A stretch of DNA of 5,846 nt from an uncultured Lachnospiraceae bacterium (GCA_945827765.1 CALZPS010000109.1:1-5846); one strand, 5' to 3'; numbered from the stretch's first letter, positions 1-5,244 are shown. The notes: generated by a model not told the origin, from the letters alone. A program made the numbers and translations.

Positions 1-117
1 AAACATGAGCAAGTAGCCATTTTTCGCAGAAAAATGTGCGGATTGCGAATGTTTTCGTCGATTTTGGGAGTGCAAAGCACGAAAAAATCGACGTCAGGCT
101 CATTTGTGCGGCAACTC
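1..117 (-). repeat. Extragenic repeat, copy 1 (cut by window start)
   Basis: This segment is an ungapped reverse-complement match to 1665-1781: 112 of 117 positions agree, with differences at 37, 74, 84, 108 and 109. It contains two internal stem-loops, one with CATTTTT/AAAAATG arms at about 19-37 and one with CGTCGATTT/AAATCGACG arms at about 57-93. The GGCTCAT at 97-103 corresponds to the ATGAGCC end of the second copy. The match is still running at base 1, so this copy continues off the left edge. No coding content is supported here. Confidence 0.9.
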
Positions 118-166
118 TTAAAATGATGTTGGGGTCAAATGAGGATATCAAATCATTCAGACGGAG

Positions 167-173
167 AAGGAGG
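167..173 (+). promoter_or_regulatory. Ribosome binding site deciding the rubrerythrin start
   Basis: AAGGAGG lies 5 nt before an ATG at 179 and 8 nt before a second in-frame ATG at 182. The longer spacing is the more usual one, and starting at 182 gives the typical rubrerythrin N-terminus ([13 protein letters not shown]). The start at 182 is therefore preferred. No clear -35/-10 pair is visible between the repeat and this site. Confidence 0.7.
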
Positions 174-181
174 ATTAAATG

Positions 182-718
182 ATGTCAAAGTATGCAGGAA
201 CACAGACAGAGAAAAATCTGGAGGCGGCTTTTGCCGGAGAATCACAGGCAAGAAATAAATATACATATTTTGCATCCAAAGCGAAAAAAGAGGGATATGA
301 GCAGATTGCTGCACTTTTCCTGAAAACAGCTGACAATGAGAAAGAGCATGCAAAGATGTGGTTCAAGGAGCTGAACGGTATTGGTGATACTGCGGAGAAT
401 CTTGCAGCAGCTGCTGAAGGCGAGAATTACGAGTGGACAGATATGTATGATGGATTTGCAAAGACTGCAGAAGAGGAAGGATTTCCGGAACTGGCTGCGA
501 AGTTCAGACTGGTGGCGGCAATCGAGAAACATCACGAGGAACGTTACAGAGCACTCCTGAAAAATGTGGAGACAGCGGAAGTATTTGCCAAGAGCGAAGT
601 GAAGGTATGGGAGTGCAGAAACTGCGGACATATCGTGGTTGGAACGAATGCTCCGGAAGTTTGCCCGACCTGTGCTCATCCACAGAGCTATTTTGAAGTT
701 CACGCAGAGAATTATTAA
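182..718 (+). CDS. rbr: Rubrerythrin
   Basis: Rubrerythrin is a cytoplasmic non-haem iron protein that reduces hydrogen peroxide to water in anaerobes, taking electrons from NADH via rubredoxin-type partners. The 178-residue product has the usual two-domain layout. Residues 1 to about 135 form a ferritin-like four-helix domain with di-iron ligands: E20 in [10 protein letters not shown]53 and H56 in EKEH, glutamates 97-99 in AEEEGF, and E115/H118 in EKHHEER. Residues about 140-178 form a rubredoxin-like Fe(Cys)4 domain with CxxC pairs at 145/148 and 161/164. Length and all key residues are normal, so it should be functional. It stands alone, with a repeat upstream and a strong terminator 24 nt downstream, so it is probably monocistronic. 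No PerR-like box was recognised upstream. An alternative start at 179 would add one Met. Confidence 0.97.
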   Translation: MSKYAGTQTEKNLEAAFAGESQARNKYTYFASKAKKEGYEQIAALFLKTADNEKEHAKMWFKELNGIGDTAENLAAAAEGENYEWTDMYDGFAKTAEEEGFPELAAKFRLVAAIEKHHEERYRALLKNVETAEVFAKSEVKVWECRNCGHIVVGTNAPEVCPTCAHPQSYFEVHAENY

Positions 719-742
719 TACAGTAAATAGAAGGAAGATGAG

Positions 743-797
743 ATACCCTCTTGCCCGGACAGAACAGGTCCGTGGTAAGGAGGGTATTTCTTTTTTT
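743..797 (+). terminator. Rho-independent terminator of the rubrerythrin gene
   Basis: The outer stem ATACCCTC (743-750) pairs with GAGGGTAT (780-787). It continues inward through TTGCC/TGGTAA (one G-T pair) and CGGAC/GTCCG around a 7-nt loop. A T-rich tail follows, ending in seven Ts at 791-797. It begins 24 nt after the rubrerythrin stop codon. Confidence 0.9.
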
Positions 798-882
798 GAT
801 GCCGTGCATACGAAGAGAACCGTCGTCAAACATTTTTTAGTTGTCACGCATACGACAAAAACGTCCACTGGACGTTTTTTAG
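798..882 (+). repeat. Two tandem copies of a 42-nt terminator-like module
   Basis: Segment 798-839 and segment 840-882 align without gaps at about 27 of 43 positions, sharing GCATACGA, the T run and TTAG. The second copy is nearly identical to 2585-2628 downstream of hsp20 (36 of the first 40 positions). The common pattern is GTTGYCAYGCATAYGA followed by an ACGTCC-ACT-GGACGT hairpin flanked by A and T runs. The first copy has lost the hairpin symmetry. Confidence 0.7.
857..880. terminator. Compact bidirectional terminator hairpin
   Basis: AAAAACGTCC (857-866), loop ACT, then GGACGTTTTT (870-879) with an extra T. The 10-bp stem with A and T flanks could terminate transcription on either strand. 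It is the second terminator after rubrerythrin and separates it from the next gene. The same 24 bases recur at 2602-2625. Confidence 0.75.
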
Positions 883-1039
883 TGTAACATTTTCTGCAGA
901 AACGCGTTATATTAGTAACAAGAGACTCGCCGGACAAAAGGAAAAGCGGATTTGGCGGACAACAACGGACAAGAGGAAGGAGTGAGAGCGTGAATGGTCA
1001 GGTGCTGCTGCAGTGTACAGTATCGGAGGAAACCGTGAG
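883..1039 (+). other. Non-coding leader before the anti-sigma-like gene
   Basis: This stretch follows the second terminator and precedes the preferred start at 1040. A TATATT at 908-913 could be a -10 box, but no good -35 is seen at the right distance. It holds three CGGACAA repeats and an AGGAAGGAG Shine-Dalgarno-like run at 974-982. That run is followed by a GTG at 990 that opens a short frame described separately. Confidence 0.4.
931..972 (+). repeat. Three direct CGGACAA repeats
   Basis: CGGACAA occurs at 931-937, 956-962 and 966-972, with start-to-start spacings of 25 and 10 nt. They sit between the possible -10 region and the ribosome site of the next gene. They may be regulator binding sites or a chance cluster. 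The third copy runs into the Shine-Dalgarno-like purine run. Confidence 0.5.
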
Positions 1040-1067
1040 ATGGCGACGGAGATATTACAGAAGTTAA
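990..1067 (+). pseudogene. Possible out-of-frame N-terminal piece of the anti-sigma-like gene
   Basis: A GTG at 990 sits 7 nt after AGGAAGGAG (974-982) and opens a 25-codon frame reading VNGQVLLQCTVSEETVR before turning to Arg/Trp-rich sequence and a TAA at 1065. The readable part would join smoothly to the next frame at about 1038-1042, giving SEETVR then MATEILQKL, if a single base were restored. The strong ribosome site here and the frame break just before the next start suggest a disrupted N-terminus. A small leader ORF or coincidence is also possible. Confidence 0.35.
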
Positions 1068-1633
1068 ATGACAACACCGTTTATCTGGCATATATAACGT
1101 TGGATAGAATGATGCAGTATGAGGAGTTTATGGAATTTGTGGAAGAGAGCAAATATCCTGTCAGTTGGTGTGCGGTTTGTACAGAGAACGGAATCAGCAC
1201 GGCGGAAACGGAAAATAAAAATGTGGAACCGTATTTCCGGGCGGATAATCTGGGATTTCAGTGTGTTCCGGATCATAGCAGTATGCTACATTGGGACAGA
1301 GAAAAATATCCACATTTAGTTTTATGGGATGAAAGTGAGTACGGAACAGATGCATGGTATGATTTGGAGGAATATGTGAAAAAGGAATCCTATATGCAGG
1401 AACATTTTGTCAGTATGCTGCGCTATATGGCAGAGCAGGAGAAATTCCTTGCGCTGATGGAAGGGAAAAACAGTTCGGCGCTTATGGCAGAAGTTTTTTT
1501 GTCGGCGGCGGATTATGTGGAGCAGAACGGACTGATGGTTTATGGCTGCGTGGCAATTGCCGATAAAGAGACGATCCTGCAGATGAATGAGAATGCGGCG
1601 GTGTATGAGATTTATGTGGAAGAGCTGAGATGA
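1040..1633 (+). CDS. Hypothetical protein resembling an anti-sigma factor C-terminal domain
   Basis: The 197-residue acidic protein has no signal peptide or membrane segment. I do not recognise it by name, but its order of motifs resembles the sigma-factor-regulator C-terminal domain (Sigma_reg_C type) of clostridial anti-sigma factors. An N-terminal 'NDNTVYLAYITLD' strand is followed by YEEFMEFVEE and then VSWCAV (41-46). A helix EHFVSMLRYMAEQEKF lies at 121-136, and a closing NGLMVYGCVAIADKETIL is at 163-180. In those proteins this domain lies outside the membrane, after an N-terminal cytoplasmic sigma-binding part and one membrane helix. Both are absent here, and no sigma factor gene lies nearby, so this is probably a remnant or solitary domain. 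The ATG at 1040 has GGAGG at 1025-1029. An in-frame GTG at 1013 would add 9 residues but lacks a ribosome site. The reading frame is confident; the function is tentative. Confidence 0.6.
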   Translation: MATEILQKLNDNTVYLAYITLDRMMQYEEFMEFVEESKYPVSWCAVCTENGISTAETENKNVEPYFRADNLGFQCVPDHSSMLHWDREKYPHLVLWDESEYGTDAWYDLEEYVKKESYMQEHFVSMLRYMAEQEKFLALMEGKNSSALMAEVFLSAADYVEQNGLMVYGCVAIADKETILQMNENAAVYEIYVEELR

Positions 1634-1664
1634 GAGGAAATACCCTTTTTACAATAGATGAGAT

Positions 1665-1781
1665 GAGTTGCCCGACAAATGAGCCTGACGTCGATTTCTT
1701 CGTGCTTCGCACTCCCAAAATCGACGAAAACATTCGCAATCCGCGCATTTTTCTGCGAAAAATGGCTACTTGCTCATGTTT
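1665..1781 (+). repeat. Extragenic repeat, copy 2 (inverted relative to copy 1)
   Basis: Reverse complement of 1-117 at 112/117 identity. It begins 31 nt after the anti-sigma-like stop codon. An internal hairpin at about 1689-1725 has CGTCGATTT/AAATCGACG arms and an inner GTGC-TTC-GCAC stem. Two of the differences from copy 1 (at 1698 and 1708) fall in this hairpin. A second stem, CATTTTT/AAAAATG, lies at about 1745-1764. An open frame crosses this region but it is a translation of the repeat, not a gene. Confidence 0.9.
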
Positions 1782-1849
1782 TGCGGGACCCATAAACATA
1801 GGAATACATGCAAGCATGTATTCCTATGTCCATTTGTCCCTTGGCTCAT
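1679..1849 (+). mobile_element. Candidate MITE-like palindromic element
   Basis: The stretch is bounded by ATGAGCC (1679-1685) and its inverse GGCTCAT (1843-1849). It holds no plausible gene, is filled with stem-loops, and shares its left part with the inverted copy at the window start. Size (171 nt), terminal inverted repeats and non-coding content fit a miniature mobile element or a clostridial extragenic palindrome family. No target-site duplication is visible, and the similarity to copy 1 extends about 14 nt beyond the proposed left end, so the boundaries are uncertain. Confidence 0.45.
1785..1840. repeat. Long near-perfect palindrome
   Basis: A perfect 16-bp inverted repeat, 1796-1811 with 1814-1829, is separated only by AA. 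After a symmetric 6/6 internal loop the pairing resumes as GGGAC (1785-1789) with GTCCC (1836-1840). No T run follows, so it is not a standard terminator. It forms the right part of the candidate mobile element. Confidence 0.85.
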
Positions 1850-1898
1850 GAGATTATGAATGGACAGAATTAGAGTTCACAAAATCTTCACAAATAAA

Positions 1899-1925
1899 TT
1901 AGCACTCAACCCTTGACATGGCTAA
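1899..1925 (+). promoter_or_regulatory. CIRCE-like HrcA operator (right half degenerate)
   Basis: The left arm TTAGCACTC (1899-1907) matches the CIRCE consensus exactly. After the canonical 9-nt spacer the right arm CATGGCTAA (1917-1925) matches 6 of 9 positions of GAGTGCTAA. The site overlaps the -35 box of the hsp20 promoter, where a bound HrcA repressor would block RNA polymerase. HrcA control of the downstream heat-shock gene is inferred from motif, spacing and position. Confidence 0.65.
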
Positions 1926-1941
1926 CAATACGTGTTATAAC
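1913..1941 (+). promoter_or_regulatory. Housekeeping sigma promoter of hsp20
   Basis: A perfect -35 TTGACA (1913-1918) and a near-consensus -10 TATAAC (1936-1941) are separated by exactly 17 nt. Transcription should start near 1948, giving a leader of about 105 nt before the hsp20 ATG. The -35 shares bases with the CIRCE-like site. Confidence 0.85.
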
Positions 1942-1947
1942 ACAGAT

Positions 1948-2054
1948 AGAACAAAGGAAGGGAACAAGATTTAGTAAGAAAGTAATCGGGTTCCTAACGC
2001 TCCGGGTTCACGAAACGTATTGACATAGCAGTTTGAAGATAGGAGGAATGGATT
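1948..2054 (+). other. Long 5' leader of hsp20
   Basis: About 105 nt lie between the predicted transcription start and the ATG, long for a single small gene. TTCCT (1991-1995) and GCTCC (1999-2003) could pair with AGGAA or GGAG of the Shine-Dalgarno AGGAGGAA at 2041-2048. That would allow a temperature-sensitive structure as in other hsp20 leaders. The pairings are short and no ROSE or fourU signature is clear. A TTGACA at 2020-2025 has no partner -10. Confidence 0.3.
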
Positions 2055-2486
2055 ATGTTGATGCCTAGTTTATTTGGAGAAAATTTGTTGGATGAGTTTT
2101 TTGAAACACCGCACTTTGCAAGGAGAAGTTTTGGCAACGGCCAGAAACTGATGAACACAGATGTTAAAGACCTTGGCAATGCATATGAGATAGCAATGGA
2201 TTTGCCGGGATTCAAGAAAGAGGATGTTCACGCTGAGTTGAAGGATGGATATTTGACGATCAATGCAGCAACCAATGCCAGCAATGATACGAAGGACGAA
2301 AACGGGACCTTTATCCGCAGAGAGCGTTACAGCGGTTCCTGCAGCAGAAGTTTCTATGTGGGAGAGCAGGTGACAGAGGCGGATATCAAAGCAAGATTTG
2401 AAGATGGTGTCCTGAAACTGGATATCCCGAAGGTGGAAGAGCAGGCTGCCGTAGAAGAGAAACATTATATTCCGATTGAGGGATAA
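2055..2486 (+). CDS. hsp20: Small heat-shock protein, Hsp20/alpha-crystallin family
   Basis: This is an ATP-independent cytoplasmic holdase that binds unfolding proteins and keeps them refoldable by other chaperones. The 143-residue length is typical. Residues 1 to about 32 are the variable N-terminal arm (LFGENLLDEFF). The alpha-crystallin domain covers about 33-128: it opens with MNTDVKDLGNAYEIAMDLPG, contains the FIRRERYSGSCSRSFYV strand block at 86-102 and ends with the conserved ARFEDGVLKLDIPK at 113-126. The C-terminal I-x-I anchor needed for oligomers is IPI at 139-141. The ATG at 2055 has AGGAGG at 2041-2046 with 8-nt spacing; Met3 would be too far. The gene is a single transcription unit between its own promoter and a terminator. 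The overlapping CIRCE-like site implies heat-induced release from HrcA. Confidence 0.96.
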   Translation: MLMPSLFGENLLDEFFETPHFARRSFGNGQKLMNTDVKDLGNAYEIAMDLPGFKKEDVHAELKDGYLTINAATNASNDTKDENGTFIRRERYSGSCSRSFYVGEQVTEADIKARFEDGVLKLDIPKVEEQAAVEEKHYIPIEG

Positions 2487-2532
2487 CGCTTCGGGGAAAT
2501 AAGTATTACATGACAGATGAAAAGCAATATAG

Positions 2533-2584
2533 AAGGAGGAGGCTCCAAAGGTCCTAAGATGACCGGAGGGACGTCCTCCTTTTT
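2533..2584 (+). terminator. Rho-independent terminator of hsp20
   Basis: AAGGAGGA (2533-2540) pairs with TCCTCCTT (2574-2581). Inner CTCC/GGAG and GGTC/GACC pairings extend the hairpin, and a short T run ends at 2584. It starts 46 nt after the hsp20 stop codon. Confidence 0.85.
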
Positions 2585-2628
2585 GTTGCCATGCATATGA
2601 AAAAAACGTCCACTGGACGTTTTTTGAG
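2585..2628. terminator. Third copy of the terminator module
   Basis: GTTGCCATGCATATGA leads into the hairpin AAAAACGTCC-ACT-GGACGTTTTT (2602-2624). The whole module matches 840-882 at 36 of the first 40 positions. As at the rubrerythrin locus, it sits directly after the T run of a gene-specific terminator. The symmetric A and T flanks suit termination on either strand. Confidence 0.75.
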
Positions 2629-2668
2629 TTAAACCACAAATATATTTGCTGTTTACTATAAATAACGC

Positions 2669-2696
2669 TTGACTTTAAGTTTAGTATATGTATAAT
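2669..2696 (+). promoter_or_regulatory. Promoter of the XRE-cupin/pot operon
   Basis: A -35 TTGACT (2669-2674) and a perfect -10 TATAAT (2691-2696) are 16 nt apart. Transcription should start near 2703, about 57 nt before the GTG start of the regulator. It is the only good promoter seen before potABC. Confidence 0.8.
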
Positions 2697-2732
2697 TGGA
2701 TGTGGTAAGTTAAAAGTTTAGTAGGTTTAGAA
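2677..2732 (+). promoter_or_regulatory. Putative operator: repeated GTTTAG motifs
   Basis: AAGTTTAGTA occurs in the promoter spacer (2677-2686) and again just after the predicted start point (2714-2723). A related GTTTAGAA follows at 2725-2732. Direct repeats placed across a promoter next to a DNA-binding regulator gene suggest autoregulation by the product of 2760-3332. The AT-rich composition lowers certainty. Confidence 0.45.
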
Positions 2733-2759
2733 ATAATAAGCGAGAAAGAAGGCATTATA

Positions 2760-3332
2760 GTGAGTATTGATGGAAACGAACGCCTGACGATTGAGGAAGA
2801 AATTGGCTTGAAGATACGCAACCTCCGCAACCAGAACGGTCTGACTCAGGAAGAACTGGCAGACCGGACAGAATTGACCAAGGGATTTATTTCCCAGTTG
2901 GAGCGGGGGCTGACAGCGCCGTCGGTGTCCACGCTTTTGAATATCGTAGAGTGTCTGGGCACGAATCTGTCGGACTTTTTCCATGAGGAAAATGATCTGC
3001 AGATTGTATATCGTAAGGACGATTATTTTGAAAAAGAGGATGAGAACCGGAACATGATCACATGGCTCGTCTCATCGGCACAGGGCAAGAGTATGGAGCC
3101 GATTTTGGTAAACCTGCAGCCCGGGCAGTCGATGCCGGTGGATAAACCGCATGAAGGAGAAGAATTCGGCTATGTGCTGGAAGGAAAAATCCAATTATGT
3201 TACGGAGATAAGAAATATACAGTAAGAAAAGGGGATTCGTTTATTTACCCGGCGAATGCAAAACATAGTATTTGTTCTGCCTGCAAGGAAGTGGCGACAT
3301 TTATCTGGATTAGTACACCCCCAAGTTTTTAG
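2760..3332 (+). CDS. XRE-family regulator with C-terminal cupin sensor
   Basis: A 190-residue cytoplasmic transcription factor. Residues about 15-74 form an XRE/Cro helix-turn-helix (LTQEELADRTELTKGFISQLE). Residues about 113-184 form a cupin_2 barrel. H131 and E135 (KPHEGEEFGYVLEG) and H169 (PANAKHS) are the usual metal- or ligand-site positions. This architecture is shared with PuuR and with regulators beside pot operons in Bacillota, so it probably senses a polyamine and controls uptake; that role is inferred from family and neighbours. The GTG at 2760 has AGAAGG at 2747-2752 with 7-nt spacing, and the nearby ATG at 2770 is out of frame. Its TAG stop overlaps the AGGAGG of potA, and only 9 nt separate the two genes, so they are co-transcribed. 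It is the first gene of the operon. Confidence 0.93.
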   Translation: MSIDGNERLTIEEEIGLKIRNLRNQNGLTQEELADRTELTKGFISQLERGLTAPSVSTLLNIVECLGTNLSDFFHEENDLQIVYRKDDYFEKEDENRNMITWLVSSAQGKSMEPILVNLQPGQSMPVDKPHEGEEFGYVLEGKIQLCYGDKKYTVRKGDSFIYPANAKHSICSACKEVATFIWISTPPSF

Positions 3333-3341
3333 GAGGCACAA

Positions 3342-4415
3342 ATGAAAGACGAAATCTTAAAACTGGATTCCATTACAAAATCTTTTGATAACAAAAAAAT
3401 TCTGGATTGTCTGAATCTGGAGATTAAAAGAAATGAGTTCATCACGCTGCTCGGTCCGTCCGGCTGCGGAAAGTCCACGACACTGCGGATTATCGGCGGC
3501 TTTGAGAAACCGGATGAAGGACGGGTACTTTTTGAAGGCAAGGATATTACCGGATTGTCACCGGATAAGCGAAATGTGAATACTGTATTCCAGAAATATT
3601 CTCTCTTTCCGCATATGGACGTGGAAGAGAATATCGCCTTCGGACTGAAGTTAAAAAAGAAAAGTCCGCAGTATATTAAAGATAAGATTAAATACGCGCT
3701 GAAACTGGTAAATATGGATGGCTATGAAAAAAGAAAGCCTGTTTCTTTAAGCGGTGGTCAGCAGCAGCGTGTGGCGATTGCCAGAGCGATTGTGAATGAG
3801 CCGGAAATTTTGCTTCTGGATGAACCGCTGGGGGCTCTGGATTTAAAATTACGTCACGACATGCAGCGAGAGTTGATTAAAATAAAAAAAGAAGTCGGAA
3901 TCACGTTTGTATATGTCACCCATGATCAGGAAGAGGCACTTACCATGTCGGACCGTATCATTGTCATGAACAAGGGAATCATCCAGCAGATGGGAACCTC
4001 GAAGAGTATTTACGACGAGCCGCAGAATGCATTTGTTGCTGATTTTATCGGAGCCAGCAATATTATTGACGGTATCATGAAACGAGACCGTCTCGTGCAG
4101 ATTCAGAATGTGCCGATCCCCTGTGTCGATGTCGGATTTGGAAAAGATGAACTGGTGGACGTGGTGATTCGTCCCGAGGATCTTATGATTGTAAAGGAAC
4201 AGGACGGATATTTGAAAGGAATTGTGCTCTCCGTCATCTTTAAAGGCGCATATTACGAGATTAAAGTACGGGTCGGCGAGTATGAGTGGAGTGTTCAGAG
4301 CGTGGATCCGGCGGTGCCCGGTACGCTGGTGGGGCTGACGATTCACCCGGATAATATACAGATTATGCATAAGCCGCATTCCGCGGATGCGGAGGTTGTA
4401 AAAGAAGATGAGTAA
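3342..4415 (+). CDS. potA: Spermidine/putrescine ABC transporter ATP-binding protein
   Basis: This ATPase sits on the inner face of the membrane and powers polyamine import through PotB and PotC. The 357-residue product has all nucleotide-binding motifs: Walker A GPSGCGKS (38-45), Q-loop Q84 in VFQKYSLFPH, signature LSGGQQQRVAIARA (136-149), Walker B ILLLDEP (156-162), D-loop ALD (165-167) and switch histidine H194. Residues from about 235 to the end form the TOBE-type regulatory region of the PotA/CysA/MalK group, including VVIRPEDLMIV. The ATG follows AGGAGG (3331-3336) by 5 nt. The last 8 nt overlap potB, implying translational coupling. Substrate is inferred from similarity and the potB/potC neighbours, because the binding protein that would fix specificity is outside the window. 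Confidence 0.95.
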   Translation: MKDEILKLDSITKSFDNKKILDCLNLEIKRNEFITLLGPSGCGKSTTLRIIGGFEKPDEGRVLFEGKDITGLSPDKRNVNTVFQKYSLFPHMDVEENIAFGLKLKKKSPQYIKDKIKYALKLVNMDGYEKRKPVSLSGGQQQRVAIARAIVNEPEILLLDEPLGALDLKLRHDMQRELIKIKKEVGITFVYVTHDQEEALTMSDRIIVMNKGIIQQMGTSKSIYDEPQNAFVADFIGASNIIDGIMKRDRLVQIQNVPIPCVDVGFGKDELVDVVIRPEDLMIVKEQDGYLKGIVLSVIFKGAYYEIKVRVGEYEWSVQSVDPAVPGTLVGLTIHPDNIQIMHKPHSADAEVVKEDE

Positions 4416-5244
4416 GGGAGTCACTGTAAATAAAAGAAGCTGGCTGTCCGCACCTTATGCGGTATGGATTATCGGTTTTACATTGATTCCGATGATTGTA
4501 ATTTTTCAGTATGCGCTGACGGATAAGAGCGGCGCGTTTACATTGGACAATGTCGGTGCACTTCTGGATCCGATTCATTTAAAGGCGTTGGTGTTTTCGC
4601 TGGAAATCGCAGTCGGCTGTACAGTAATCTGCATCCTGCTGGCATATCCTCTGGTACTGGCGTTAAAACGTCTGAATCTGGGGAGACAGGGATTTGCAAT
4701 GTTCGTTCTTATTCTGCCGATGTGGATGAACTTTATCCTGCGTATTCTGGCCTGGCAGATGATATTATCTTCGAATGGAATCTTGAATCTGATTTTGCAG
4801 AAACTGGGGATGGGATCGTTAAACATAGCCAACAGCGGGATTGCCATTATGATAGGTGTTGTATATGATTATTTTCCATATATGGTACTGCCGATTTATA
4901 ATGCGGTGATGGAGATTGACGAGGATGTGATAGAGGCGGCGAAAGATCTGGGCGCGGGGAGCGTGACGGTTTTCGGCAAAATCATTCTGCCGTTGTCTGT
5001 GCCTGGTCTGCTCAGCGGCATTGTGATGGTGTTCGTGCCATCCATGACTTCCTTCGTGGTGTCGGATATTCTGGGCGGCGGAAAGCTCCAGTTGATTGGA
5101 AATATCATCGAGCAGGAGTTTACCAAGAGTGCAAACTGGCATCTGGGTTCCGGGCTGTCTGTGTCGCTGATGGTATTTGTTCTGATTAGTATGGCATTTA
5201 CGATGAAAAATGATGCGGAAGGGAAGGGCTCGGCGATATGGTAG
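4408..5244 (+). CDS. potB: Spermidine/putrescine ABC transporter permease PotB
   Basis: An inner-membrane permease of 278 residues, usual for PotB. About six hydrophobic segments are visible, near 15-37, 60-86, 96-118, 142-165, 198-220 and 250-266. The cytoplasmic EAA loop that docks on the ATPase is EAAKDLGAGSVTVFGKIILP at 176-195, with the conserved E176, A177, A178, G182 and L194-P195. It pairs with PotC to form the channel. The ATG lies within the end of potA (8-nt overlap), with GGAGG at 4391-4395 rather far upstream (12 nt), so coupling probably helps initiation. The C-terminus overlaps potC by 7 nt. No broken motifs. Confidence 0.95.
   Translation: MSKGVTVNKRSWLSAPYAVWIIGFTLIPMIVIFQYALTDKSGAFTLDNVGALLDPIHLKALVFSLEIAVGCTVICILLAYPLVLALKRLNLGRQGFAMFVLILPMWMNFILRILAWQMILSSNGILNLILQKLGMGSLNIANSGIAIMIGVVYDYFPYMVLPIYNAVMEIDEDVIEAAKDLGAGSVTVFGKIILPLSVPGLLSGIVMVFVPSMTSFVVSDILGGGKLQLIGNIIEQEFTKSANWHLGSGLSVSLMVFVLISMAFTMKNDAEGKGSAIW

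Noticed and set aside
118..166. Possible promoter or PerR-type operator before rubrerythrin
   Set aside because: No acceptable -35/-10 pair and no palindrome of the PerR type was visible; two TCAAAT repeats at 135-140 and 149-154 are too weak to call.
242..937. Long minus-strand open frame of 231 codons over the rubrerythrin gene
   Set aside because: It lies antisense to a clear rubrerythrin, crosses its terminators, and its translation resembles no protein family; it is a shadow frame.
994..1038. Short ATG frame encoding a 14-residue cysteine-rich peptide before the gene at 1040
   Set aside because: It is too short to support alone and overlaps a better-placed GTG frame; it may be chance.
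1..1850. CRISPR array suggested by repeated hairpin-containing segments
   Set aside because: There are only two long copies in opposite orientation, with no regularly spaced short repeats and no cas genes.
1630..1851. Open frame of 73 codons starting in an ATGA overlap with the anti-sigma-like stop codon
   Set aside because: It is a read-through of the palindromic repeat element, with no ribosome site of its own and no domain. The opposite-strand frame over the same bases is equally open.
1989..2014. GGGTTCACGA stretch resembling a tRNA T-arm
   Set aside because: No matching acceptor, D or anticodon arms can be found around it and the T stem does not pair properly.
2020..2025. A second TTGACA before hsp20 that might be another promoter
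   Set aside because: The ribosome site and ATG follow too closely and no -10 box lies about 17 nt downstream.
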